Position numbers and translations under genes: made by a program. Positions 56,109 to 64,000 of a DNA stretch of 64,000 nt are shown here, piece after piece; within the stretch, counting starts at the first letter, position 1, and each line of letters begins with the position of its first letter. The stretch lies in assembly GCF_900454865.1 (NCBI RefSeq), contig NZ_UGTV01000015.1, positions 1,552,001 through 1,616,000 of the forward strand. Direction: 5' to 3'. The notes beneath the pieces are model-generated. The model saw only the letters and a list, made by a program, of their open reading frames with translations. It was not told the origin of the DNA and did not search any database. The stretch comes from Pasteurella canis (GTDB lineage Bacteria; Pseudomonadota; Gammaproteobacteria; Enterobacterales; Pasteurellaceae).

Positions 56109-56259
56109 CTTGAGTATAATTTAAACTAATTCAAAGTTAGTTAAATTTAATCATATTTCACTATACTGTACAAGCACTGTATAAAAAGTTTATTTTCAGC
56201 ACAATACAATCTCTTTTTTAGGCTATTTACTACCTCATTTCGTCAAAATCACCTAAAAA

Positions 56260-56450
56260 AGTAGGACAAAAACAGCCAAAAATAGGACAAAAGTAACTAA
56301 AAATAGGACAATTTAAGGGTAAATTAGGACAATAATTGATTAATATTCATACTATTTTAAATGTAAGCTATTGTTTTATATACATCTGCATTTTTTATTG
56401 TCCTAATTGTCCTATAAAAATTTATGCTCCTATAAGAAAAGATTTTTTAT
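56260..56450. repeat. Iteron block 2 (TAGGACAA repeats)
   Basis: TAGGACAA occurs directly at about 56262, 56283, 56303 and 56325, and inverted as TTGTCCTA plus TTGTCCTAT at 56398-56414. The 56320-56450 part matches 47500-47640 closely (both include ATTGATTAATATTCATACTA). It lies between the integrase stop and the first gene of the minus-strand row. Confidence 0.7.
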
Positions 56451-56468
56451 GGTGTTGGTGGAAATAAA

Positions 56469-56491
56469 AAAGGCTAAACAAATTAGCCTTT
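56469..56491 (-). terminator. Integrase terminator
   Basis: On the minus strand AAAGGCTAA and TTAGCCTTT pair around a 5-base loop, followed by a T run. A relic copy lies at about 44060. Confidence 0.85.
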
Positions 56492-56503
56492 AAAAGAATA
56501 GTG

Positions 56504-57793
56504 TTAAGCCACAACCTTAAGATGCTTTGGTGGTGGAATAATTGGCTCTGGTGCTTGGCTTTCTACATAGTCTGCCCATTCTTGTAACATCACCGCCCTT
56601 TGTGAGAGATACAAGGATTTATCATAGGTACGTCTAATTTGATTTTTATCTTTATTTTGCTTGTGTGATAAGGCTCTTTCTATCCAGTCGGCTTTATAGT
56701 CTTTCTCGTTTAATGACGTGCTGAATAGATGGCGTATGCCGTGCGTAGTAAGCCGTTTTTCCCCTATCCCCTTGATAATGGCTTTTCGCATTGTCTCAAT
56801 GCTTAAATGACCGCTTTTCGCTGTTAAACTGGCAAACACAAATTCGCTATTAATCCCAAGTGCGGTGTGTAATTGTTGCATTTTATTAAATATCCCAATT
56901 GCTTGGCGTGATAGTGTTACTACGTGTTCTCTCCCCTCTGGTAGATTCTTATTGCCTTTTTGGACTCGGTAAGTCCACGTTTTTTCCTTGTAATTAATAT
57001 CCGCCCATTTCGCTTTGGCTATTTCAGATGGTCGCCCACCAGTCAATACCACCAGCATAACCGCATAAAATGAAAACGGATTAAAACGGTTTTCATCTCT
57101 TGCTTTGTAAAAGCCTTGTAAAAACTCGCTTAATTCTTCAGGGGTGATAGTATTCATTCCCTTAGATACTGGCTTATCAAACTCCTTGCCTATTTCTGCT
57201 AACGAATTATGCGCAATCAATCCCCTATGAAGTGCGAACCTCATTACGTTATTAAGATTGCCAATAATCTTTTTAACGGTTTCTAGCTTGCCCTCTTTCT
57301 CAAGTGGTTTGATAGCATTAATGGCGATAAGTGGCGTGATTTCTGATATAGGGTAATTAGCAAAGCGTGGGAGCAAATGGCGTTCAAATAAAGCCCACGT
57401 ATCTTTGGCGGTACGTTCTGAAAAGTTAGCCTTTATCTTTCTATCTTCAAACCACGCTTTAGCCATCTTCTCAAAGGTACGATTTAACTTATCCGCCTGT
57501 GCTTGTTCTTGTTGCTTACGGTAGGTTTGTGGGTCGATATTATTAGCCAATAACGCATTATATTCATCACGCTTGGCTCTAGCTTGTGATAAGGATAAAT
57601 CAGGATAAGCTCCTATACTAATCTTAGCGCGTTTATTAGTGTAAGGTTTACTGTATATAAATCTCCATAATTTAGAGCCTGTATTAGCTACCATTAAATG
57701 CAATCCAGCACCATCAGAAAGTAAATACTCTTTGTCCTTTGGTTTTGCGTTTTTTATTTCCGTATCTGTGAGAGGTTTTACTTTTTTAGCCAT
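56504..57793 (-). CDS. P4-type tyrosine recombinase (integrase)
   Basis: 429 residues from the ATG at 57793 (agggg site); an extra 24 codons are open upstream. The N-terminal DUF4102 arm-binding domain (MAKKVKPLTDTEIKNAKPKD) is followed by the core-binding and catalytic domains. Catalytic residues: Arg in TGGRPSEIAKAKW, HxxR in HGIRH, His in SHKQ, and the nucleophile Tyr in RRTYDKSLYLSQR. It sits next to tRNA-Sec, its likely target. An uptake signal lies within. Confidence 0.95.
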   Translation of the reverse strand: MAKKVKPLTDTEIKNAKPKDKEYLLSDGAGLHLMVANTGSKLWRFIYSKPYTNKRAKISIGAYPDLSLSQARAKRDEYNALLANNIDPQTYRKQQEQAQADKLNRTFEKMAKAWFEDRKIKANFSERTAKDTWALFERHLLPRFANYPISEITPLIAINAIKPLEKEGKLETVKKIIGNLNNVMRFALHRGLIAHNSLAEIGKEFDKPVSKGMNTITPEELSEFLQGFYKARDENRFNPFSFYAVMLVVLTGGRPSEIAKAKWADINYKEKTWTYRVQKGNKNLPEGREHVVTLSRQAIGIFNKMQQLHTALGINSEFVFASLTAKSGHLSIETMRKAIIKGIGEKRLTTHGIRHLFSTSLNEKDYKADWIERALSHKQNKDKNQIRRTYDKSLYLSQRAVMLQEWADYVESQAPEPIIPPPKHLKVVA

Positions 57794-57805
57794 ATCATCA
57801 GCCCC

Positions 57806-58100
57806 TAGGTAATTTTGGTTACCTGTGAATAAATTTTTGCTGCCTGAAAGGTTCAACTTAACCACGTCCTAAAATGGTACGTTAATTACTGTATTTTCAA
57901 CAGGTTATAATTATTTGTTACCTAATTAAAATTTTATTGTTACCTAAAAATACAAATAAAAACAAAAACAGAGACAAAAATAAATCATTTATTTTCAATA
58001 AGATAATAGCTTTTTGTTACCTTTTTATTTTTAATAAAACCTATTTTTAGGGAGTGATTTTAGAGAGTAACAAGCACATTATAAATCAGGTAACAAAAAA
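57806..58100. repeat. GTTACCT arm-type sites between integrase and selC
   Basis: TTGTTACCT-like heptamers occur at about 57811 (in the integrase leader), 57914-57923, 57937-57945 and 58013-58022, with an inverted AGGTAACAAA at 58088-58097. The same sites appear as a pair at the other end of the element, which suits arm-type integrase binding sites. No ORF is present in this stretch. Confidence 0.7.
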
Positions 58101-58219
58101 GGTAGCTAAAAATGCGGGTTAGAATGAATAAGTTTGATTAATTTTGCACTATGTAAAATGCGATAAATCTTGATTTTATTGGGTTTTATTGATTATTTTG
58201 GTGAGGTTTGATGAAGATT

Positions 58220-58250
58220 GATTTATGGATTGGCGGAGGAGAATGGGAGT
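58220..58250. repeat. Attachment site at the 3' end of selC (att3)
   Basis: GATTTATGGATTGGCGGAGG then AGAATGGGAGT overlaps the last ~20 bases of tRNA-Sec (58231 on). It is copied at 44997-45026 and 42369-42395. Confidence 0.88.
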
Positions 58251-58325
58251 CGAACCCACCCGAGATTGCTGGCAACCTCAACAGGATTTGAAGTCCTGCC
58301 GCTTCACCGGAAACGACGCTCCTCC
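58231..58325 (-). tRNA. selC: tRNA-Sec (UCA anticodon)
   Basis: About 95 nt, the long form typical of tRNA-Sec. The 5' end GGAGGAGC pairs with the 3' end CTCCTCC before GCCA, and the anticodon loop CTTCAAA holds TCA. The T-arm GGTTCGACTCC and the extra-long variable arm match E. coli selC. It decodes UGA as selenocysteine with SelA, SelB and SelD. Its 3' end is the integration site of the satellite, as selC is for several known islands. selA begins 191 bases away on the opposite strand. Confidence 0.96.
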
Positions 58326-58516
58326 GTGTTGGAATTAGTGCAAACTTTAACGCAAATAAGGAATAGATTCAAGTGAGTGAATCATCCTCCATACAAATGA
58401 CCGTAGTTTTTTAACTTCATCACAAAATTCTCTTTTGATCGTACTGCTTACTGAATTTTGCTAAGAAAACAAGTATGATTGAGTCAATTTAATTTGTAAA
58501 TAAAATAGGAATAACA

Positions 58517-59899
58517 ATGTCTCTCTATCAAAGCCTTCCTTCTGTCGATAAAATCTTAAAAACAGCTGATGGTGTGGCGCTGGTTGCTGAATTCGGGCAT
58601 TCAGCGGTGGTCAATATTTGCCGTCAATTAATCGAGCAAGGGCGTGAAAGTATAAAAAATGAAAATAAATTACCGCACTTTTTCACCGATTTTAAATACA
58701 CAATTGAAACTATTCGCAGCAAATTACAGCAACAACAGCAAGTCAATATTCAATCTGTACATAATTTGACAGGCACCGTATTACATACCAATTTGGGGCG
58801 TGCGTTGTGGTCAGAAGCAGCACAACAAGCTGCCTTAACAGCGATGCAACAAAATGTCGCGTTAGAATATGATTTAGAGGCGGGCAAACGTAGCCATCGG
58901 GATCATTATATTAGTGAATTACTCTGTCAGTTAACTGGTGCAGAAGCGGCTTGTGTGGTCAATAATAATGCAGCAGCAGTTTTATTAATGTTAGCCACCT
59001 TTGCGCAAGGCAAAGAAGTGATTATTTCGCGAGGAGAATTGATCGAAATTGGTGGTGCATTTCGTATTCCTGATATTATGCAACAGGCAGGTTGTAAATT
59101 AGTTGAAGTCGGCACGACCAATCGTACCCATTTAAGTGATTATCGCAACGCAATTAACGAAAATACGGCATTTTTAATGAAAGTACATAGCAGTAATTAT
59201 CAAATTTGTGGTTTTACAAAATCTGTATCTGAACAAGAATTAGTTAAGTTAGCGAATGAATTTAATCTGCCAGTAATAACGGATCTTGGTAGCGGTGCTT
59301 TAGTGGACTTAAGCCAATATGGACTACCTTCAGAGCCGACTGTACAAGAAAAATGGGCGCAAGGGGTGGACTTAATTTCTTTCTCTGGGGATAAATTATT
59401 AGGTGGTCCGCAAGCTGGCATTATTGTTGGGAAAAAAGCATGGATTGATCGCCTGCAATCCCATCCGTTAAAACGTGCATTACGTTGCGATAAAGTGATT
59501 TTAGCAGGCTTGGAGGCGACACTGCGTTTATATTTACAACCTGAAAAATTAAGTGAAAAACTGACCGCACTTTATTTACTGACCCAACCTGTCAATGAGT
59601 TACTCGCCAAAGCAGAACAGCTAAAAACTGCGTTACAAGAAAAATTAGGCACTGATTATTTACTGCAAATTGAAGACAGTTCGGCACAAATTGGCAGCGG
59701 TTCACAACCATTAGCGATAATTCCCTCTGTTGCTGTCACGATTTCGACAGAAATTTCTGGAAAATTGACCGCACTTTTACAACGTTTTAAACGTTTACCC
59801 CAGCCGATCATTTGCCGAGTAGAAAAAGAAAAAATCTGGCTCGATTTACGCAGTCTTGCCAGTTTAGCGCCGTTATTAGAAACCGTTAAACGGCTTTAA
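58517..59899 (+). CDS. selA: L-seryl-tRNA(Sec) selenium transferase SelA
   Basis: 460 residues (E. coli 463). PLP-binding Lys lies in [16 protein letters not shown] near residue 293, with a [12 protein letters not shown] segment near 88 typical of SelA. It converts Ser-tRNA(Sec) to Sec-tRNA(Sec) using selenophosphate. Three uptake signals lie inside (near 58670, 59565, 59770). It is followed by a terminator, so is not co-transcribed with selB. Confidence 0.96.
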   Translation: MSLYQSLPSVDKILKTADGVALVAEFGHSAVVNICRQLIEQGRESIKNENKLPHFFTDFKYTIETIRSKLQQQQQVNIQSVHNLTGTVLHTNLGRALWSEAAQQAALTAMQQNVALEYDLEAGKRSHRDHYISELLCQLTGAEAACVVNNNAAAVLLMLATFAQGKEVIISRGELIEIGGAFRIPDIMQQAGCKLVEVGTTNRTHLSDYRNAINENTAFLMKVHSSNYQICGFTKSVSEQELVKLANEFNLPVITDLGSGALVDLSQYGLPSEPTVQEKWAQGVDLISFSGDKLLGGPQAGIIVGKKAWIDRLQSHPLKRALRCDKVILAGLEATLRLYLQPEKLSEKLTALYLLTQPVNELLAKAEQLKTALQEKLGTDYLLQIEDSSAQIGSGSQPLAIIPSVAVTISTEISGKLTALLQRFKRLPQPIICRVEKEKIWLDLRSLASLAPLLETVKRL

Positions 59900-59916
59900 A
59901 ATACATTTAAATAACA

Positions 59917-59949
59917 AAGGGGCATTTTTAAATTGCCCCTTCTTTTTTT
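59917..59949 (+). terminator. Terminator after selA
   Basis: AAGGGGCA and TGCCCCTT pair around an 8-base AT loop, followed by a T7 run. Confidence 0.9.
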
Positions 59950-59961
59950 ATTCTCTTAGCA

Positions 59962-60894
59962 TTAACCAATACGTTTTAATGCATCGTAAATCAGCCCCCA
60001 GAATTTATCTTTGTCTAATTTCATTGCCACTTGTGTATGGCAATTTTCAGGAATAGGGTAACGGAAATCGGCTACTGTCATACCTAATGTATGTGTACCT
60101 GTCAGTTCAATATTGACTGGCACAGCTTTTGTTGTGCAAACACTTGGATCGATCACATAAGCTACCGCACAAGGATCATGCACTGGCGGATAATCAAAAC
60201 CTTGTGCTTGTTTATACATTTTGCCGAAAAACTCAAGCAGTTCGAGCACAAACTTCGCTGGTTTGGTTGGAATTTGAGCAATTTTCTCAACAACATCTGG
60301 AGTAGCAAGTGCTTGGTGTGTTAAGTCTAAACCAACCATTGTGACTTTCCATTTTTCATTAAACACAATATGTGCCGCTTCAGGATCAATTTTAATATTA
60401 AATTCGGCTACTGCGCTCCAGTTCCCTGTATGATAGCCGCCCCCCATTAATACCACTTCTTTCACTCGCTCTACAATTCGTGGTTCTTTACGCGCTGCCA
60501 TGGCTATATTCGTCAACCCGCCTGTAGGTACTAATGTAATGGTTTTCGCTGGATGACTCATCACTAATTCAATAATCAAATCTACTGCATGACGAGGATC
60601 TAACGTTAAAGTTGGCTCTGGCAAAACAGGACCATCCATACCTGATTCACCATGAATGTTAGGAGCGACTTCCACTTCACGTACTAAAGGACGTACACAG
60701 CCTTTCGCAATAGGTACACCAATGATATTGGCAATTTCAGCAACAGCTAACGCATTACGACTAACTTTTTCCAAAGTTTGATTGCCCACTACTGTAGTAA
60801 TCGCTAATAAATCAATTTCAGGATTACCATGTGCCAGTAAAATCGCAATCGCATCATCATGACCAGGATCACAATCTAAAATAATCTTTTTCAT
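59962..60894 (-). CDS. Pyrimidine/purine ribonucleoside hydrolase (Rih family)
   Basis: 310 residues from the ATG at 60894, which starts MKKIILDCDPGHDDAIAILL; 17 more codons upstream are open but atypical. The N-terminal DCDPGHDDA motif binds the catalytic Ca2+, and VHDPCAVAY near residue 240 carries the matching acidic site. The enzyme splits nucleosides to base and ribose; RihA, RihB and RihC cannot be told apart here. It is divergent from selB and preceded by a CRP-type site. Confidence 0.88.
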   Translation of the reverse strand: MKKIILDCDPGHDDAIAILLAHGNPEIDLLAITTVVGNQTLEKVSRNALAVAEIANIIGVPIAKGCVRPLVREVEVAPNIHGESGMDGPVLPEPTLTLDPRHAVDLIIELVMSHPAKTITLVPTGGLTNIAMAARKEPRIVERVKEVVLMGGGYHTGNWSAVAEFNIKIDPEAAHIVFNEKWKVTMVGLDLTHQALATPDVVEKIAQIPTKPAKFVLELLEFFGKMYKQAQGFDYPPVHDPCAVAYVIDPSVCTTKAVPVNIELTGTHTLGMTVADFRYPIPENCHTQVAMKLDKDKFWGLIYDALKRIG

Positions 60895-61000
60895 CGTTAC
60901 CTCATTCTTAGCATATTTGATATACAACACATTGTTTCTTTTCAAATTTCTTGCTGAGATTAGAAGGATTATTATTCAATCACAATGCTTTATTCACATA

Positions 61001-61020
61001 ATTGTGAGCAGGATCACAAC
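61001..61020. promoter_or_regulatory. CRP-binding site between rih and selB
   Basis: ATTGTGAGCAGGATCACAAC contains a perfect TGTGA-N6-TCACA. It lies about 117 bases upstream of both start codons. Nucleoside catabolism is a common CRP target, so the hydrolase is the likelier client. Confidence 0.75.
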
Positions 61021-61126
61021 ATAATGGAATAAACACCATAGTAGGCTAGCAATCCTGAAAAAATCTTAGCCATTCTGTTGCTAAGTGCTAAAATTATGTA
61101 GAAATTGATTTGAGGACACTAATAAC

Positions 61127-63001
61127 ATGATTATCGTTACATCAGGCCATGTTGATCATGGTAAAACGGCATTATTACAAGCGCTAACAGGCACAAATAC
61201 AGCACATTTACCCGAAGAAAAAAAACGTGGTATGACGATTGATTTAGGCTATGCCTATTTACCATTAACAGATTTGGGAAAAACAGACCGCACTTTAGGC
61301 TTTATTGATGTACCAGGTCATGAAAAGTTTTTAGTTAATATGCTCGCTGGATTAGGCGGCATTGATTATGCCATGCTAATTGTTGCAGCAGATGAAGGGA
61401 TTCAAGCACAAACCAAGGAACATCTCACAATTTTACGTTTATTACAGTTACAACAAATTATTGTCGTTATTACAAAAGCAGACCGTGCAACTTCACTGCA
61501 AATTGACCAGCTTTCTCAACAATTAAAGGCAAATTACCCCATTTTAGCTCAATCGCCTCTTTTTATTACGTCTGCTAAAACCACACAGGGAATCGAAACA
61601 TTACGCGAATATTTAGCACAGCTCCCGAATCTAGCTGATCAAAATAAACCTTTCCGTTATGCGATTGATCGGGTGTTTAGTGTAAAAGGTGCAGGTACAG
61701 TCGTTACAGGTACCGCATTTACTGGACAAGTCAAAATTGATGATGAATTGTACTTATCAACAGGACAAACAGTACGAGTAAAAAATATCCACAGCCAAAA
61801 TCAAAAAGCCAACTTAGGCGCTGCGGGTGAACGATTGGCGCTCAATATTCATACCGATTTAGATCGTTCTTTAATTGAGCGAGGTGACTGGTTATTTTCA
61901 CAACCACCAGAAGCTGCAACAGAACGTATTAGTGTTCAAATCAATACGGAAATCCCATTAGGTGAAAGCCAAGTAATACATCTATACCATGCTTGCGCAA
62001 GAACGACAGGGAAATTGAATTTATTACAAACTAAAACGCTATCTCCATCTCAACTAGGTTTAGCTGAGATCATTTTAGATAAGCCACTTTTTTTAACTTA
62101 TGGTGATAAATTAATTTTACGCAGCGCTGATGCAAAACAAGTTATTGCAGGTGCCAAAGTATTAGAGATCAACTCACCAAAGCGATATAAACGTAGCGCA
62201 GAACGATTAGCCTTTTTACAGCAATTACAACAAGCAGAAACTTCTGCAAAACGTACCGCACTTTATTTACAAAACAAGGCTATTTCTGCACAAACATTAA
62301 TGTGGACAGAACAATTAACGCCGAGCCAGCTAGATGAGAGCTTAAAAGAAAATCAGCAAACCTGCTTTCAAGACTGGTGTTTTAACCAAGACTACCAACA
62401 ACAACAAAATGAAAAACTATTGAATGCACTAACACAGTACCATGAACAACATAACGATCAACTAGGCATTAGTAAAGCCCGTTTATATCGTATCGCGACA
62501 TTAAATCAACCAGAAAAATTAATTTATCACTTTATCGACGAACTATTAAATGCAGATAAGTTACAACAAACACGCGGTTGGTTACATCTACCCGAACATA
62601 AAATTCACTTTTCAGCAGAAGAACAACAACTCTGGCAAGCTGTATTAGCGCAATTTGAACAAAATCATGGGCAAGCACTATGGGTGCGTGATTTAGCTAA
62701 TGTATTAGAGCAAGAAGAAACGACTATGCGAACTTTTCTCTACAAAGCAGGAAAATTAGGCTACCTTACTCCGATTGTCAAAGATCGTTTTTTTCTCACC
62801 GAAACAATCTACGTATATTCTCGCTTAATCAAACAATTCATTGCCGAACACGGCGCTATTTCAGTTAATCAATTACGAGACGAATTAAAATTTGGGCGTA
62901 AGTTAGTTGTCCAATTAATAGAATATTTTGATCGTTCGGGTTTTTTACGTCGTAAAGGTAATCTACATATTCTAAGAGATGGAAATATATTTGATTCATA
63001 A
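61127..63001 (+). CDS. selB: Selenocysteine-specific elongation factor SelB
   Basis: 624 residues. Like EF-Tu it begins MIIVTSGHVDHGKTALLQAL (G1), then DVPGHEKF (G3) and TKAD (G4). Four C-terminal winged-helix domains (about 375-624) bind the SECIS hairpin of selenoprotein mRNAs. SelB delivers Sec-tRNA to in-frame UGA codons. Uptake signals lie near 61285 and 62255. It is separated from selA by the divergent nucleoside hydrolase. Confidence 0.95.
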   Translation: MIIVTSGHVDHGKTALLQALTGTNTAHLPEEKKRGMTIDLGYAYLPLTDLGKTDRTLGFIDVPGHEKFLVNMLAGLGGIDYAMLIVAADEGIQAQTKEHLTILRLLQLQQIIVVITKADRATSLQIDQLSQQLKANYPILAQSPLFITSAKTTQGIETLREYLAQLPNLADQNKPFRYAIDRVFSVKGAGTVVTGTAFTGQVKIDDELYLSTGQTVRVKNIHSQNQKANLGAAGERLALNIHTDLDRSLIERGDWLFSQPPEAATERISVQINTEIPLGESQVIHLYHACARTTGKLNLLQTKTLSPSQLGLAEIILDKPLFLTYGDKLILRSADAKQVIAGAKVLEINSPKRYKRSAERLAFLQQLQQAETSAKRTALYLQNKAISAQTLMWTEQLTPSQLDESLKENQQTCFQDWCFNQDYQQQQNEKLLNALTQYHEQHNDQLGISKARLYRIATLNQPEKLIYHFIDELLNADKLQQTRGWLHLPEHKIHFSAEEQQLWQAVLAQFEQNHGQALWVRDLANVLEQEETTMRTFLYKAGKLGYLTPIVKDRFFLTETIYVYSRLIKQFIAEHGAISVNQLRDELKFGRKLVVQLIEYFDRSGFLRRKGNLHILRDGNIFDS

Positions 63002-63005
63002 AAAA

Positions 63006-63029
63006 GGCAGTAATATTTCATTTACCGCC
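63006..63029 (-). terminator. Terminator of the oxidoreductase gene
   Basis: Arms GGC-GTAA and TTAC-GCC form a stem with one mismatch; on the minus strand they are followed by T6. It separates convergent selB and oxidoreductase genes. Confidence 0.6.
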
Positions 63030-63048
63030 CCTTTCTGATTTAAATTAC

Positions 63049-64000
63049 TCAATCGATTTTGACTTGTTGTTGTGTTTCAATCGATTTTCTTACTGCACAA
63101 GCTACCGTCACCGCTTCTATTACATTTTGGCTTAACACGGTAGCTTTTTCATTATTAATAAGGCTCTGTACGACAATCTCAGCTTCAATCTCCACCGCTC
63201 TTGTTAACCAAAGTGGAGCAAGACTAGTGACCGAATTATATTTTTGAGTGGCTTTCCCACTTTCTCTTAACGATAAGTCTGCTTCAAATTCATCATATAA
63301 ATTGAATTGCTCTCTTGTACCATCAGCAAGTGTTAAGGTAACAGTCGATGTAAAGAAATTAACCACAAGTGCACCAAGCTCGCCATGAATCGCAATTCCC
63401 CACTCATGTAGCCGATACGCGGTGCCCATTTCTAAAGACGCAAATACACCACTTTTAAATTGCAATAATAACTGGATAATATCATGGTGATTTGGCGTAT
63501 CTGGATGTGCTCTATTAGTAGATTGTGCATAAACAGAACTCACATCGCCTAATAACCAACAAAGTAAATCCAACTCATGTATTTCATTAAATAACTTACC
63601 ACCTGTTAAGTTGACATCATTTTTCCACCAATTTTTATCTTGGAAATCATCAATCCAACGTTGTCTATTTGCTCTTGCTACTGTAATTTTGCCTAATATT
63701 CCTTGCTCGATTAATGCTTTTGTTTTGATTAGCCCAGGTAAAGTACGCAATAAGTGGCCAATATAAACGTTTTTTCCTTTTTCATTTGCTAATGCAAGGA
63801 TTTCTTCGCAATCTTTTTGGTGAATACTAAAAGGGACTTCAATAAAAATATGACTACCATATTTTAACGCCGTGACTGCGGGTATTTTGTGTGCATAATT
63901 AGGGGTTGCAATTAAAACTAAATCAGGCTTAGTTTCTAGTAAGAGAGTTTCTGTGTCCACATAAGCCTGAGTACTTAATTTTTGTGCTAGGTTTTCCGCC
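63049..64000 (-). CDS. Gfo/Idh/MocA family NAD(P)-dependent oxidoreductase (partial)
   Basis: About 316 C-terminal residues; the frame is open at the right edge, so the start and the N-terminal Rossmann glycine motif are missing. Visible family features are ALKYGSHIFIEVPFSI (the EKP-like loop, here EVP) and the catalytic-region GGKLFNEIHELDLLCWLLGD. The usual EKP Lys is replaced by Val-Pro context, which may alter activity. Substrate unknown; many members act on sugars or inositols. Confidence 0.78.
   Translation of the reverse strand, partial: AENLAQKLSTQAYVDTETLLLETKPDLVLIATPNYAHKIPAVTALKYGSHIFIEVPFSIHQKDCEEILALANEKGKNVYIGHLLRTLPGLIKTKALIEQGILGKITVARANRQRWIDDFQDKNWWKNDVNLTGGKLFNEIHELDLLCWLLGDVSSVYAQSTNRAHPDTPNHHDIIQLLLQFKSGVFASLEMGTAYRLHEWGIAIHGELGALVVNFFTSTVTLTLADGTREQFNLYDEFEADLSLRESGKATQKYNSVTSLAPLWLTRAVEIEAEIVVQSLINNEKATVLSQNVIEAVTVACAVRKSIETQQQVKID

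Larger units (their letters stand above)
44997..58250. mobile_element. Phage-inducible chromosomal island-like satellite integrated at selC
   Basis: 13.2 kb bounded by direct repeats of the tRNA-Sec 3' end. Next to selC is a P4-type integrase. Inward on the minus strand come an AlpA-like regulator, a Rha-type protein, a lone terminase small subunit, Icd/Ash-like ORFs and a DUF927 helicase-like protein; a NYN-domain gene sits at the other end. No capsid, tail or lysis gene is present. Integrase, AlpA and TerS without structural genes is the layout described for Gram-negative PICIs; replication by the DUF927 protein is inferred. Several uptake signals lie inside, suggesting long residence in this family. 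Confidence 0.78.

Noticed and set aside
42369-58250. Insertion sequences or transposases in the accessory region
   Set aside because: No transposase-like frame or terminal inverted repeats with target duplications were seen.

Overview
This window looks like chromosomal DNA of a member of the Pasteurellaceae. It is AT-rich, and copies of the Haemophilus-type DNA uptake signal (AAGTGCGGT or its complement) occur throughout, both inside genes and as inverted pairs that form terminators. Gene content fits: narP, tamA-tamB, glmU, pnuC, rapA, fruBK, betT, rpoE-rseABC and selA/selB. I cannot name a genus from sequence alone; the uptake-signal dialect puts it in the Haemophilus/Pasteurella/Aggregatibacter side of the family.

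Layout. 0-8.4 kb: end of cyaA, narP, the TamA/TamB envelope assembly pair and an exopolyphosphatase. 8.8-11.8 kb: a very AT-rich lipoprotein gene, glmU and a second lipoprotein. 12.0-14.0 kb: a type I-F CRISPR array of 34 repeats read on the minus strand, with no cas genes in the window. 14-42 kb: housekeeping genes (srmB, trmN6, pnuC, rapA, rluA, yihI, hemN, anmK, rsmJ, trmA, maoP, dsbA, mobA, the fructose PTS operon, betT, sdhE, rpoE-rseABC, mobB, an MFS exporter). 58.2-64 kb: tRNA-Sec (selC), selA, a nucleoside hydrolase, selB and a partial oxidoreductase.

42.4-58.2 kb is accessory DNA built on the 3' end of selC. It holds two tandem elements separated by three copies of the selC attachment sequence (about 42.37, 45.00 and 58.22 kb). 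The outer 2.6 kb is a decayed relic: a surface lipoprotein gene, a broken CopG-type antitoxin and a scrap of a DUF927 gene. The inner 13.2 kb looks complete: a P4-type integrase beside selC, an AlpA-like regulator, a Rha-type protein, a terminase small subunit, Icd/Ash-like ORFs, a DUF927 helicase-like protein and a NYN-domain nuclease at the far end. An integrase, AlpA and a lone small terminase, with no capsid or tail genes, point to a phage-inducible chromosomal island (PICI-like satellite). It has unusual non-coding architecture: GTTACCT arm-type repeats at both ends, two copies of an iteron block (TAGGACAA), another repeat set before alpA, about 430 bp of consecutive small hairpins before the terminase gene, and a structured leader before the NYN gene.

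The best candidates for something undescribed are this satellite (hairpin array, duplicated origin-like blocks, swappable cargo slot with a NYN nuclease), the fructose-PTS gene fruA that has three IIB domains but no membrane IIC domain, and a CRISPR spacer that contains a DNA uptake signal.
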